From Oenanthe sinensis (lineage: Eukaryota; Streptophyta; Magnoliopsida; Apiales; Apiaceae), in NCBI GenBank assembly GCA_028671895.1, contig CM053810.1:36249501-36313500 (forward strand): a stretch of 64,000 nucleotides of DNA. Direction: 5' to 3'. Shown one piece after another: positions 46,501-57,593 of the stretch; within the stretch, counting starts at the first letter, position 1, and every line of letters starts with the position of its first letter. The notes under the pieces were generated by a model, which saw nothing but the letters and a program-made list of their open reading frames with translations, was not told where the DNA came from and ran no database searches. The position numbers were made by a program, and so were the translations under genes.

Positions 46501-49500
46501 CAAATGAGCCAAGAATGATCCTACAAGAGCTTACAAGTTGTTTCCATGGTCAAAAATGTCAAGAATGAAGGTTCAAGTTGTTTCCAAGTTCGAACGAGTC
46601 AAGAATGAATTCTCAAGTTGTTACGGATTGTTTTCATATTTAAATGAGCCAAGAATGATCCAATAAGAGTTTACAAGTTGTTTACATGGTCAAACATGTC
46701 AAGAATGAAGGTACAAGTTGTGTCCAAGTTCGAACGAGTCAAGAATGAAGTCTCAAGTTGTTACAGAATATTTTCATATTCAAATGAGCCAAGAATGATC
46801 CTACAAGAGTTTACAAGTTGTTTCCATGGTCAAACATGTAAAGAATGAAGGTTTAAGTTGTTTCCAAGTTCGAACGAGCCAAGAATGAATTCTCAAGTTG
46901 TTACGGATTATTTTCATGTTCAAATGAGCGAAGAATGATCCTATAAGAGTTTAAAAGTTGTTTACATGGTCAAACATGTCAAGAATGAAGGTACAAGCAT
47001 CCAAGTTCGAACGAGTCAAGAATGAATTCTCAAGATGTTACGGATTGTTTTCATGTTAAAATGAGCCAAGAATGATCCAATAAGAGTTTACAAGTTTCCA
47101 TGTTCGAACGAGTCAAGAATGAAGTCTCAAGTTGTTACGGAATATTTTCATTTTCAAATGAGCCAAGAATGATCCTATAAGAGCTTACAAGTTCTTTCCA
47201 AGTTTGAACGAGTCAAGAATGAAGTCCCAAGTAATTATAGAATGTTTTCATCTTCAAATGAGCCAAGAATTATCCTACAAGAATTTACAAGTTGTTTCCA
47301 TGATCAAACGAGTCAAAAACGAAGCTAAAAGTTGTTTCCCAGTGGGAACGAGTCAAAAATGAAGTCTCAAGTTGTTAATGATTGTTTTCATATTCAAATG
47401 GGCCAAGAATGATCCTACAAGAGCTTACAAGTTGTTTCCATGGTCAAAAATGTCAAGAATGAAGGTTCAAGTTGTTTCCAAGTTCGAACGAGTCAAGAAT
47501 GAATTCTCAAGTTGTTACGGATTGTTTTCATATTCAAATGAGCCAAGAATGATCCAATAAGAGTTTACAAGTTGTTTACATGGTCAAACATGTCAAGAAA
47601 GAAGGTACAAGTTGTGTCCAAGTTCGAACGAGTCAAGAATGAATTCTCAAGTTGTTACGGATTGTTTTCATATTCAAATGAGCCAAGAATGATCCTATAA
47701 GAGTTTACAAGTTGTTTCCATGGTCAAACATGTCAAGAATGAAGGTTCATGTTGTTTCCAAGTTCGAACGAGGCAAGAATGAATTCTCAAGTTGTTACGG
47801 ATTATTTCCATGTTCAAATGAGCAAAGAATGATCATATAAGAGTTTACAAGTTGTTTACATGGTCAAACATGTCAAGAATGAAGGTACAAGTTGTGTCCA
47901 AGTTCGAACGAGTCAAGAATGAATTCTCAAGTTGTTACGGATTGTTTTCATATTCAAATGAGCCAAGAATGATCCTATAAGAGTTTACAATTTGTTTACA
48001 TGGTCAAACATGTCAAGAAAGAAGGTACAAGTTGTGTCCAACTTCGAACGAGTCAAGAATGAAGTCTCCAGTTGTTACGGAATATTTTCATGTTCAAATG
48101 AGCCAAGAATGATCCTACAAGAGTTTACAAGTTGTTTCCATGGTCAAACATGTCAAGAATGAAGGTTCATGTTGTTTCCAAGTTCGAACGAGGCAAGAAT
48201 GAATTTTCAAGTTGTTACGGATTATTTCCATGTTCAAATTAGCAAAGAATGATCATATAAGAGTTTACAAGTTGTTTACATGGTCAAACATGTGAAGAAT
48301 GAAGGTACAAGTTGTGTCCAAGTTCGAACGAGTCAAGAATGAATTCCCAAGTTGTTACGGATTGTTTTCATGTTAAAATGAGCCAAGAATGATCCAATAA
48401 GAGTTTACAAGTTTCCATGTTCGAACGATGCAAGAATGAAGTCTCAAGTTGTTACGGAATATTTTCATTTTCAAATGAGCCAAGAATGATCCTATAAGAG
48501 CTTACAAGTTGTTTCCAAGTTTGAACAAGTCAAGAATGAAGTCCCAAGTAGTTATAGAATGTTTTCATCTTCAAATGAGCCAAGAATTATCCTACAAGAA
48601 TTTACAAGTTTTTTCCATGATCAAACGAGTCAAAAATGAAGCTAAAAGTTGTTTCCCGGTGGGAACGAGTCAAAAATGAAGTCTCAAGTTGTTAATGATT
48701 GTTTTCATATTCAAATGAGCCAAGAATGATCCTATAAGAGCTTACAAGTTGTTTCCATGGTCAAAAATGTCAAGAATGAAGGTTCAAGTTGTTTCCAAGT
48801 TCGAACGAGTCAAGAATGAATTCTCAAGTTGTTACGGATTGTTTTCATATTCAAATGAGCCAAGAATGATCGAATAAGAGTTTACAAGTTGTTTACATGG
48901 TCAAACATGTCAAGAATGAAGGTACAAGTTGTGTCCAAGTTCGAACGAGGCAAAAATGAATTCTCAAGTTGTTACGGATTATTTCCATGTTCAAATGAGC
49001 AAAGAATGATCCTATTAGAGTTTACAAGTTGTTTACATGGTCAAACATGTCAAGAATGAAGGTACAAGTTGTGTCCAAGTTCGAACGAGTCAAGAATGAA
49101 TTCTCAAGTTGTTACGGATTGTTTTCATATTTAAATGAGCCAAAAATGATCCTATAAGAGTTTACAAGTTATTTCCATGGTCAAACATGTCAAGAAAGAA
49201 GGTACAAGTTGTGTCCAAGTTCGAACGAGTCAAGAATGAAGTCTCCAGTTATTACGGAATATTTTCATGTTCAAATGAGCCAAGAATGATCCTACAAGAG
49301 TTTACAAGTTGTTTCCATGGTCAAACATGTCAAGAATGAAGGTTCATGTTGTTTCCAAGTTCGAACGAGGCAAGAATGAATTCTCAAGTTGTTACGGATT
49401 ATTTCCATGTTCAAATGAGCAAAGAATGATCCTATAAGAGTTTACATGTTGTTCACATGGTCAAACATGTCAAGAATGAAAGTACAAGTTGTGTCCAAGT

Positions 49501-50203
49501 TCGAACGAGTCAAGAATGAATTCTCAAGTTGTTACGGATTGTTTTCATGTTAAAATGAGCCAAGAATGATCCAATAAGAGTTTACAAGTTTCCATGTTCG
49601 AACGATGCAAGAATGAAGTCTCAAGTTGTTACGGAATATTTTCATTTTCAAATGAACCAAGAATGATCCTATAAGAGCTTACAAGTTGTTTCCAAGTTTG
49701 AACGAGTCAAGAATGAAGTCCCAAGTAGTTATAGAATGTTTTCATCTTCAAATGAGCCAAGAATTATCCTACAAGAATTTACAAGTTGTTTCCATGATCA
49801 AACGAGTCAAAAACGAAGCTAAAAGTTGTTTCCAAGTGGGAACGAGTCAAAAATGAAGTCTCAAGTTGTTAATGATTGTTTTCATATTCAAATGAGCCAA
49901 GAATGATCCTACAAGAGCTTACAAGTTGTTTCCATGGTCAAAAATGTCAAGAATGAAGGTTCAAGTTGTTTCCAAGTTCGAACGAGTCAAGAATGAATTC
50001 TCAAGTTGTTACGGATTGTTTTCATATTCAAATGAGCCAAGAATGATCCAATAAGAGTTTACAAGTTGTTTACATGGTCAAACATGTCAAGAATGAAGGT
50101 ACAAGTTGTGTCCAAGTTCGAACGAGTCAAGAATGAAGTCTCAAGTTGTTACAGAATATTTTCATATTCAAATGAGCCAAGAATGATCCTACAAGAGTTT
50201 ACA

Positions 50204-50208
50204 AGTTG
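50204..50208. other. Target-site duplication, left copy (copia element)
   Basis: The bases agttg precede the TG of the left copia LTR and recur at 61917-61921 after the right LTR. The emptied site reads as uninterrupted satellite, matching about 46815-46850. Confidence 0.95.
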
Positions 50209-50989
50209 TGAAAGGCATATGTTTAGAAGCCTATTTGTTTAGAGAGATGGCAACTCAACTCAAACATAGATAATTTGTAAGTAAATATATTATCTGTCAC
50301 AGAAATCTTCAGCAGGTATTATCTAACAAGAAAAAGAAGATCAAAGTCAATCTACAGACTTGAAGCAGTACTACATTGAAAGAAGTTCAATTTAATTGAT
50401 CATGCCTCAGTGGAGTATTTAAGTTTGAAGAAGCTACAGTGTCAGAAGATTTCAAGATTGTGTGACAACAAATATAGTCAAGTCAGAAGGAGCAGAAGTG
50501 AACCATTATAAAAGTCAAGTGAAGAATATTATTTGTTGTGAATCACTCGTGAACCAGACAGTACACAGAGTGTTGGCAAAATACAGAGAAGGTTTTTTAT
50601 CTACAGAAGAAGTGGTCAGCTACAGACATCGGTGTGAAGACAGAAGATTTAAAATTATATCATCACCAGTTGTGGAGTCAAGACTTTAATTTAATTCTCT
50701 ATTAATTGATTAAATTATTTAGTTAATTTAATTGGTAAATTAATTCAATCAGAATTAATTTATTCTTTAAATTGATTAAGAAATTAATTAATTTAGAATT
50801 ATTTTAGAATGAAGAAAACTTTAATTTAATTCTATTATCAAAAAGATAATTTATTATGTATCCTATTTACTTAGATTAATTCACACATAATTAATTTAAT
50901 GTATAAGATATATAATAAAACAAATAGAATTTAATTAAAATGAAATCAAAAGAAAAACATTTACATCTCACAAGTCGGCAGAAAAGTTT

Positions 50990-51210
50990 CTCGGGAAGAC
51001 TTTTGAAAAGTCTCCCGGAGACTTTTCAAAAGTCTCCCCGAATTTGTTCAAAAGTCTTCCAAGACTATAATAGTCTCCCCGAGCTGCGAAAGTCTTCCCC
51101 AACAAATTAAATGATTTTTCATTTAATTCCAGAAGTCTCCCAGAGCCAGAAAAAAGTCTCCCCGAGGAGAAAAAGTCTCCCCGACCAAGAAAAGTCTCCT
51201 GAGCCTGAAT
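50990..51210 (+). promoter_or_regulatory. Cluster of AAGTCTCCCCGA-like motifs and palindrome upstream of TATA
   Basis: About nine direct copies of the motif (variants aagtctcccgga, aagtctccccga, aagtcttcccca, aagtctcccaga) lie just upstream of the TATA box. At 50998-51034 a 37-bp inverted repeat has 18-bp arms that pair fully around one central base. Most CpG sites of this AT-rich LTR seem concentrated here. The position suggests a promoter-proximal regulatory array. The 3' LTR copy is at about 61380-61600. Confidence 0.6.
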
Positions 51211-51225
51211 TTGTCTATAAATACC

Positions 51226-51233
51226 AGATTAGA
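51226..51233 (+). promoter_or_regulatory. TATA box of copia LTR
   Basis: The sequence tataaata in gtctataaatacc is a close match to the plant TATA consensus. It sits right after the motif cluster, and transcription would start about 30 bp downstream. The same box is at 61616-61623. Confidence 0.75.
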
Positions 51234-51528
51234 TCAGCTTTATTCATAACTTCTATTAACATTCTATTCGGCTTAAACAAAAATTCAAGAGCATTTAATG
51301 TCAAAATCTCTCTAGAATTTTAAGAGCTAAATTAGTGAATATTTTCTGATTTAATCTTGTAACCCACCTCAAGTTTAATATAAGTATTTTACTTGAACTG
51401 TGTTTCTTTGATTATTATTTCGTGATAATAATTTAAATTGTTTAATCAAAAATTATCCGAAACAGATTTTAATATTTATTAAAGATTGTATTCAACCCCC
51501 CCTTCTACAATCATTTGGACCTAACAAT

Positions 51529-51540
51529 TGGTATCCGAGC
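51529..51540 (+). other. Primer-binding site of copia element
   Basis: The sequence tggtatccgagc begins two bases after the 5' LTR. It differs at one position (c for a) from the usual tRNA-iMet site tggtatcagagc. Confidence 0.88.
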
Positions 51541-51902
51541 CATCTGATTGACATAAAAATCAAGATCCTAATATTTTAATTATTAAAAATTCGAAACTTT
51601 TAATTTATTAAAAATTCGAAACTTTTAATTTATTAAAAATTCGAAACTTTTAATTTATTAAAAATTCAAAAATTTTAATTTATTAAAAATTTTAAAATTT
51701 TTAATTTCTTAAAAATTCAAAATCTCTTTAAATCTTAAAATTTTCAAAACTTTTAATTCATTAAAAATTCGAAATTTTTAATTCTTTAAAAAATTCGAAA
51801 TTTTTAATTTATTAGAAATTCGAAAATTTTTAATTTCTTAAAAATTCGAAAATTTTTAATTCCTAAAAATCTCAAATCTTTTTAATCTTCCATTATTTTA
51901 AT
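51541..51902 (+). repeat. Leader with degenerate 25-bp tandem repeats
   Basis: The untranslated leader between primer site and gag consists largely of a unit like attaaaaattcgaaacttttaattt. Exact 25-bp spacing of ttcgaa is seen at about 51590, 51615 and 51640. Later units decay in sequence and length to about 51890. It is very AT-rich, and no gene is seen. Confidence 0.8.
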
Positions 51903-54338
51903 ATGAGTACTCAAAGAGTGAGTAGCATTAAAATTCCTCCATTTGATAAAGATAATTATAATCTTTGGAAGAGGAAGATGACACTATTTCTTCGAACTGC
52001 AAACCCTAAGTACAAAGATATTTTGAAGACCGGTGTTGTTGCTCCAATAACAATCATTCCTGAGCATATGATAGATGGTGTACTTATTCCGCACAGACAA
52101 TTTGATAAAGAAATTTCTGAATACACTGATACTGAAAAGGAACTGGATTCTTTGGACACCAGCCTGCAGTTAATTTTAGTAGAATCTCTTGATCCCGGAA
52201 TGTACAATCATGTTGTTAATTGCAAAAATGCTAAACACATCTGGGAAACGATAGAGATACTAAATGAAGGAACAGAAGAAGTGAGGGAGAACAGATTGGA
52301 AATCTTAACGTCTCAATATGAGCATTTTAGATCAAATCCTGGAGAAGGTATCTCTGATGTTTTTGAGAGATACAATAAATTGATAAATGATCTAAATCTC
52401 AATGGCAAACACTATACGAAGAAGGAGATTAATAGGAAGTTTTTGCTGACAATGCCAATTCACTTAGAGCATAGGATTACTGCCATCAGGGAGTCAAGGG
52501 ACATGAATGAAATTTCATTGGAAAGACTTTATGGGGTACTAAAGACCTATGAGCTAGAGCAGATTCAACAAAAAGAAATATATGGTACAGGCAAAGTGGT
52601 CAGCAAGTCTACAGCTCTTGTAGCAGAAGTACCAGAACACAGAGAAGCTATGACTGAATCTTCTTCAGTCAAAGTCATTGATCAAGGTATTGTTGCAGAA
52701 GTTGGTGCAACTCAAATGAATTCATCTGAAAGTGAATTCTACTCAATGGAAGAACTTGATCAACTTGAGGATGAATCTCTGGCACTGATTGCTAGAAAAT
52801 TTGGAAATACAAGATTCAGGAGGAACCCTAGTTTCAAATTCAAGCCTATGGCAAACAGATTTCAGAGAGGTGGTTCTTCTAGCTCATCCAATACAAGAGG
52901 TGGATACAAGACAGGGATGGTTGACAGAAGCAAGATCCGTTGCTTCAACTGCAATGAAATGGGACACTTTGCTACAGATTGTAGAAAGCCCAAGCAGGAA
53001 AGAAAGAAGGATTCATATGACGAGCTTAAACAGAAATATGAGGCTCTTCTGAAGAAGCATCAGGGAAGATCATACTTAGCAGAAGGAAAAAGCTGGGATG
53101 ATTCTGACAACGATGAAGAAGAAGATATGGGAAATCTTGCTCTAATGGCCTCTTCTTCTGAAGGATCACAATCCCCACCTCGTCAAGGAATTGAGGTAAA
53201 TCCTAGCTGTCCTAAAATGTTTAAATTGCTGGGTGAGGATTTAACTAATGCTAGAGATCGAATAAAAGTCTTAATTCTCAAAAATCAAGTTTTATCAGAT
53301 GAGAATTCTGAATTGAAAAAGCTGAAACTTATAAATGAGAAATTAACTGAAGATGTTGCATTTCAAGTTAATAGAGTCAACTGTTATGTTGAAATTGAAG
53401 CCTTTTTGAAGGATAAAATTGAAAAGGAAAAGGTCAGGTGTCAAGCCTATAGAACTGCTTCATTTGTTATGAAAGACCTAGTTGACCAACAAGAGATTAA
53501 ACGCAAAGTTGGGATAGGTTTTGAATATAACCAATCCGTAGGTAAGGCTAGTAACATTACCCCTTTTAAAAAGACTGCTATAGAAAGGGGTATTCCACAT
53601 GTTATTAAAGACACTAAGAAACCTCTTTTCATAACTCCTATTGCAGAACCAGTTCTTGATAGTTGTGTAATAGTGGATTATGAAATTAAACTTGAAGATC
53701 TTAAAGAGGAAGAGAAAGTACAGGAAAAACCTGTAAGGGACATAAAAGGAATAAATGTCCAGGAAGCTAAATATGTACCTAAAAAACCAATACAAAATGT
53801 GAACACTGCTAGTTCATCCACTCCTGGTTTAGGTGCTAATGAGCTTAAGAAAAATCATAACAGACCTAATAAGTTTGTTAATAGTAGGGAAAAGAACAAC
53901 AGATTCCATGCTACTGAGAACTTTAAAAATGTTAATAAAGTTAAGGTAGAAACTGTTAAGACTCCTGCTATTGTGAATAAAATGCCTACTATTGATGCAT
54001 GCCATAAACCATGTGGTGTAGATAACTGTATGCTATGTGCTTTCAATGTTATGTCTGCATATTTTAAAAGTATGCATGCTATGAATGTCAATACTACACC
54101 TAGACAGCACATAAATCACAGGCATGCTAGATCAAAGACTGCCAGTCCTCCTGTTTCTCAGAAGGAGACATTTTCTCCTAAGCCTGTATACAAAAATGTT
54201 AAGGCTGTTTACAAGGAGAAGTGTTCAGTCAAAGTAGTAGATGAGTTTGTCAAGTTGGGTTCTGTTGTTAAACCTGACAAAGGACAATTTTTCAAATATG
54301 CCGGGCCCAATCAATGTTGGGTTCCGAAGAAGTCCTAA
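51903..54338 (+). CDS. gag: Gag of copia element, long form
   Basis: ATG at 51903 opens 811 codons. The N-terminal part (NYNLWKRKMTLFLR; LILVESLDPGMYNHVV; KHIWETIEILNEGTEEV) matches the copia Gag/UBN2-like capsid domain. A CCHC zinc knuckle, CFNCNEMGHFATDC, lies near residues 347-360 and binds genomic RNA. The 450-residue extension after it is Lys/Asn-rich with coiled-coil-like stretches (about 435-500) and a Cys cluster CHKPCGVDNCMLC near 698. The frame ends KYAGPNQCWVPKKS and TAA. The length exceeds most copia Gags, as in Sireviruses. The product forms the particle that packages the RNA. The start is the first ATG after the leader repeats. The frame is intact. Confidence 0.9.
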   Translation: MSTQRVSSIKIPPFDKDNYNLWKRKMTLFLRTANPKYKDILKTGVVAPITIIPEHMIDGVLIPHRQFDKEISEYTDTEKELDSLDTSLQLILVESLDPGMYNHVVNCKNAKHIWETIEILNEGTEEVRENRLEILTSQYEHFRSNPGEGISDVFERYNKLINDLNLNGKHYTKKEINRKFLLTMPIHLEHRITAIRESRDMNEISLERLYGVLKTYELEQIQQKEIYGTGKVVSKSTALVAEVPEHREAMTESSSVKVIDQGIVAEVGATQMNSSESEFYSMEELDQLEDESLALIARKFGNTRFRRNPSFKFKPMANRFQRGGSSSSSNTRGGYKTGMVDRSKIRCFNCNEMGHFATDCRKPKQERKKDSYDELKQKYEALLKKHQGRSYLAEGKSWDDSDNDEEEDMGNLALMASSSEGSQSPPRQGIEVNPSCPKMFKLLGEDLTNARDRIKVLILKNQVLSDENSELKKLKLINEKLTEDVAFQVNRVNCYVEIEAFLKDKIEKEKVRCQAYRTASFVMKDLVDQQEIKRKVGIGFEYNQSVGKASNITPFKKTAIERGIPHVIKDTKKPLFITPIAEPVLDSCVIVDYEIKLEDLKEEEKVQEKPVRDIKGINVQEAKYVPKKPIQNVNTASSSTPGLGANELKKNHNRPNKFVNSREKNNRFHATENFKNVNKVKVETVKTPAIVNKMPTIDACHKPCGVDNCMLCAFNVMSAYFKSMHAMNVNTTPRQHINHRHARSKTASPPVSQKETFSPKPVYKNVKAVYKEKCSVKVVDEFVKLGSVVKPDKGQFFKYAGPNQCWVPKKS

Positions 54339-54356
54339 CTCATTTGATGATTGCAG
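54336..54356 (+). other. gag-pol junction: three in-frame stops and acceptor-like TTGCAG
   Basis: In the shared frame the codons TAA (54336), TGA (54345) and TGA (54348) are followed by TTGCAG (54351-54356) and then the protease frame. Single-stop readthrough could not cross this. A T-containing tract ending TTGCAG resembles a 3' splice site with phase 0 into pol. Confidence 0.6.
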
Positions 54357-57300
54357 GGTGTAAAACAGGTGAACCGGGTTATTTGGATTCTCGACAGTGG
54401 ATCCTCACGACACATGACCGGAGATAGAGCCCTGCTATCAAATGTTGTTGAAAGAGCTGGCCCAGTAGTTACCTTTGGAGATGACAGCAAGGGTATGACT
54501 AAGGGATATGGCTGTTTAGAAGCTGGCAATGTCGTCATTGATAATGTATCTTTTGTGGAAGGTCTCAAACACAATCTTCTGAGTATCAGTCAGTTTTGTG
54601 ACAAGGGATACACAGTGAACTTTGTGAAGGAGAGATGTTTGATTTCTCACAAGAAGGATGAAAAGCTTGCTCTTCAGGGAGTAAGGAAAGGAAACTTGTT
54701 CGTAGCCGATCTGAACTCAGGTTGCAGAGATGAAGTCAATTGTTTTTATGCTAAAGCTTCGTTAGATGAAAGTTGGCTATGGCACAAGAAACTCTCACAC
54801 CTTAATTTCAAATCTATTAATTCTCTAGTCAAAAGAGAATTAGTGAGAGGACTGCCTCAATTGGAATTCACACAAGAAGGACTTTGTGAGGCATGTCAGA
54901 AAGGGAAAGCAAAGAAAGCATCACATCCAAGCACTGACACATCTAGTATTACTGAACCACTGCAATTAATTCACATGGATTTATTTGGTCCAGTCAATGT
55001 TATGTCAATGTCACATAAAAGATATGCCTTGGTGATTGTTGATGACTACTCAAAGTATACATGGGTTTTATTCCTGCACTCAAAGGATGAAACTCCTCAA
55101 GTGGTGATTGATCATATAAAAATGATTGAGTTGGATTCGAAGCTTCCAGTTAGAGCTATAAGGTCAGACAATGGAACTGAGTTCAAGAATGCAGTTCTGA
55201 ATGACTTTTGTGCTGAAAAGGGAATAACTAGACAATTCTCAGCACCTAGAACTCCGCAACAGAATGGAGTTGTAGAAAGGAAGAATCGTACATTAATTGA
55301 AGCTGCAAGGACTATGCTGAGTGAATCAAGGCTTCCAATGTACTTTTGGGCTGAAGCTGTAAATACTGCATGTTATACCCAGAATCGGACTCTGATCAAC
55401 AAGGACTTAATGAAGACACCCTATGAAATAATGGCTAATAAGAAACCAACGCTCAAGTACTTTCATGTATTTGGTGCTAAATGCTTTGTACTTAAAGATG
55501 GAGAAGAACGTATTGGGAAGTTCGAGGCTAAAGCTCTAGAAGCTATTTTTGTTGGTTATTCTAGAAGATCTTATCGGGTGTATATTATTGATCAACATCA
55601 TGTCAAAGAAAGTGTCAATGTAACTTTTGATGACACAAAATTCCCTAACATCCAAAATGATGATCCATCTGAAACTCTTAAGTTCAACAATATGCCAGAC
55701 TCACACTCAGATGATGAAAATGAACCTGAGGCTGCAACAGGAAACGACAATGTTAATAATGCTGATGATCCAAGTGGTAGTGGTGGAAACAGTGGAAACT
55801 CTGGAGATACCCCTAACACACAAGGAGGTTCATCAAGAGATCCTAGCAGCAACTCAGGGGGAGGAGATGAAGGATCAGCAAATCAAACACAACATCACAA
55901 TGAAATTCAAGGCGAATCATCAAGATCTAATCTGCCAAGTCAGAGAATTTGGAGTAGAGCTCATCCTTTTGAGCTGATCATTGGTGATCCAGATGTAAGT
56001 GTTAGAACAAGAGGTGCTACACAGAATCAATGCAATTATTCTGGGTTTCTATCTGAAACGGAACCTAAGAAAGTAGAAGAAGCACTGTCTGATCCTGATT
56101 GGGTGATTGCTATGCAAGATGAACTCAATCAATTTGAATCTCAAGATGTTTGGAAACTGGTACCCAGACCAAAGGACAGAACTGTAATTGGCACACGATG
56201 GGTATTCAGAAACAAGTTGGATGAAGATGGCATTGTAATAAGAAACAAAGCCAGACTGGTTGCAAAAGGTTATTCCCAAGCTGAAGGAATTGATTATGAT
56301 GAAACCTATGCTCCAGTTGCAAGACTTGAGGCTATCAGGATGTTTCTGGCATTCGCAGCTCACTCCAATTTTAAAGTTTATCAAATGGACGTGAAGAGTG
56401 CATTCCTGAATGGAAAGTTAGCTGAAGAGGTATATGTACAACAGCCCCCAGGCTTTGAAGATCCAGATCACATGGACTTTGTATATTTTCTTTTCAAGGC
56501 TATCTATGGTCTCAAACAAGCACCCAGAACATGGTATGACACTCTTTCTGAATTTCTTCTTGAAAATGCTTTTGTTAGAGGAGTCATAGATAAAACTTTA
56601 TTTTATAAGAAACACAATAATGATCTGATAATGGTACAAGTATATGTTGATGACATAATATTTGGGTCTTCTAATGATAACTTGTGCAAGAGGTTTGCTA
56701 AGTTAATGCAGAGTAGGTATGAGATGAGCTTAATGGGAGAGCTGAAATTCTTCCTTGGACTTCAAGTGAGTCAAAGAATAGATGGAATATTCATTTGTCA
56801 GTCCAAGTACCTTAAAGAACTTCTAAAGAAGTATCACATGGAAGATTCAGCATCTGCAAGGACTCCCTCATCTACAACTGTCAAGCTTGGAGTATGTGAA
56901 AACTCAATAAAGGTAGACATCACAAGCTACAGAGGTATGATTGGATCTCTACTTTACCTAACTGCAAGCCGACCAGATATTATGTATGCCACTTGTATAT
57001 GTGCAAGGTTCCAAGCGGATCCTAGAGATATTCATCTTGTTGCTGTGAAAAGAATCTTAAGATATCTTAAGGGTACACCTAATCTTGGTATCTGGTACCC
57101 TAAAGAATCTGGTTTTAATCTAATAGGATATACAGATTCTGATTATGCAGGTAGTGTTGTTGATAGGAAGAGCACCTCAGGGAGCTGTCAATTCCTAGGG
57201 AGAAGATTGATTTCCTGGTACAGCAAGAAACAGCAAACAGTTTCCAATTCTACAGCAGAGGCTGAGTACATTGCTGCGGGAAGCTGTTGCGCTCAGATCT

Positions 57301-57593
57301 TATGGATAAGGAATCAACTCAGAGATTATGGCTTTGTGTTAAATAAAATTCCTATTTTATGTGATAACACAAGTGCCATTGCAATCTCCAACAACCCTGT
57401 ACAGCACACGAGGACAAAGCACATAGATATCAGGTATCATTTTATTCGAGAACATGTTATGAATGGTACTGTGGAGTTACACTTTGTACCCACAGAAGAA
57501 CAGACTGCAGATATTTTTACTAAACCACTTGATGAATCCACATTCACCAGGTTGATTGGTGAACTTGGGATGCTGAATAGTTCTTCATCTTAA
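54351..57593 (+). CDS. pol: Pol: protease, integrase, reverse transcriptase, RNase H
   Basis: The frame has 1080 codons with only TTG at its 5' limit, and translation probably depends on the upstream junction. Domains in order: protease with active site [12 protein letters not shown] near residue 14; integrase with zinc motif (WHKKLSH near 145; CEACQKGK near 180) and DDE core (D in HMDLFGP near 209, D in RSDNGTEF near 272, E in [12 protein letters not shown] near 310). A Ser/Asn/Gly-rich linker follows at about 440-530. RT is at about 585-830 with YVDDIIFG near 765, and RNase H runs from about 925 ([27 protein letters not shown] near 1023). Integrase before RT defines copia. All catalytic motifs are present, with no break inside. 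The acceptor-like site suggests coding begins at 54357. Confidence 0.93.
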   Translation: MQGVKQVNRVIWILDSGSSRHMTGDRALLSNVVERAGPVVTFGDDSKGMTKGYGCLEAGNVVIDNVSFVEGLKHNLLSISQFCDKGYTVNFVKERCLISHKKDEKLALQGVRKGNLFVADLNSGCRDEVNCFYAKASLDESWLWHKKLSHLNFKSINSLVKRELVRGLPQLEFTQEGLCEACQKGKAKKASHPSTDTSSITEPLQLIHMDLFGPVNVMSMSHKRYALVIVDDYSKYTWVLFLHSKDETPQVVIDHIKMIELDSKLPVRAIRSDNGTEFKNAVLNDFCAEKGITRQFSAPRTPQQNGVVERKNRTLIEAARTMLSESRLPMYFWAEAVNTACYTQNRTLINKDLMKTPYEIMANKKPTLKYFHVFGAKCFVLKDGEERIGKFEAKALEAIFVGYSRRSYRVYIIDQHHVKESVNVTFDDTKFPNIQNDDPSETLKFNNMPDSHSDDENEPEAATGNDNVNNADDPSGSGGNSGNSGDTPNTQGGSSRDPSSNSGGGDEGSANQTQHHNEIQGESSRSNLPSQRIWSRAHPFELIIGDPDVSVRTRGATQNQCNYSGFLSETEPKKVEEALSDPDWVIAMQDELNQFESQDVWKLVPRPKDRTVIGTRWVFRNKLDEDGIVIRNKARLVAKGYSQAEGIDYDETYAPVARLEAIRMFLAFAAHSNFKVYQMDVKSAFLNGKLAEEVYVQQPPGFEDPDHMDFVYFLFKAIYGLKQAPRTWYDTLSEFLLENAFVRGVIDKTLFYKKHNNDLIMVQVYVDDIIFGSSNDNLCKRFAKLMQSRYEMSLMGELKFFLGLQVSQRIDGIFICQSKYLKELLKKYHMEDSASARTPSSTTVKLGVCENSIKVDITSYRGMIGSLLYLTASRPDIMYATCICARFQADPRDIHLVAVKRILRYLKGTPNLGIWYPKESGFNLIGYTDSDYAGSVVDRKSTSGSCQFLGRRLISWYSKKQQTVSNSTAEAEYIAAGSCCAQILWIRNQLRDYGFVLNKIPILCDNTSAIAISNNPVQHTRTKHIDIRYHFIREHVMNGTVELHFVPTEEQTADIFTKPLDESTFTRLIGELGMLNSSSS

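Larger units (their letters stand above)
43519..50208. repeat. Satellite array, middle block, 3388-bp higher-order repeat
   Basis: This is the same satellite family, resuming in register after the gypsy element. Markers repeat at 3388 bp: ttgttaatgattg with the variant gggccaag at 43984 and 47372, and catgttgttcacatgg at 46057 and 49445. A 3-bp shortened subunit (ggtacaagcatccaag) marks the unit near 46990 and recurs after the copia element near 62092. The array is cut by the copia insertion at 50208. Confidence 0.93.
50209..51526 (+). repeat. 5' LTR of copia element
   Basis: The 1318-bp LTR runs from tgaaaggcatat to cctaaca. It holds a long near-palindrome (50998-51034), about nine copies of an AAGTCTCCCCGA-like motif (about 50990-51210) and a TATA box (51226). 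The 75- and 70-codon frames inside (50462 and 51111) lack known domains and are not called genes. Confidence 0.96.

Noticed and set aside
43984..47560. Two identical 62-codon frames at 43984 and 47372
   Set aside because: These are the same satellite module in two HOR copies and not genes.
50462..51323. 75- and 70-codon frames in the copia LTR
   Set aside because: They are identical in both LTRs only because the LTRs are identical. They have no domains, and the second overlaps the promoter motif array.
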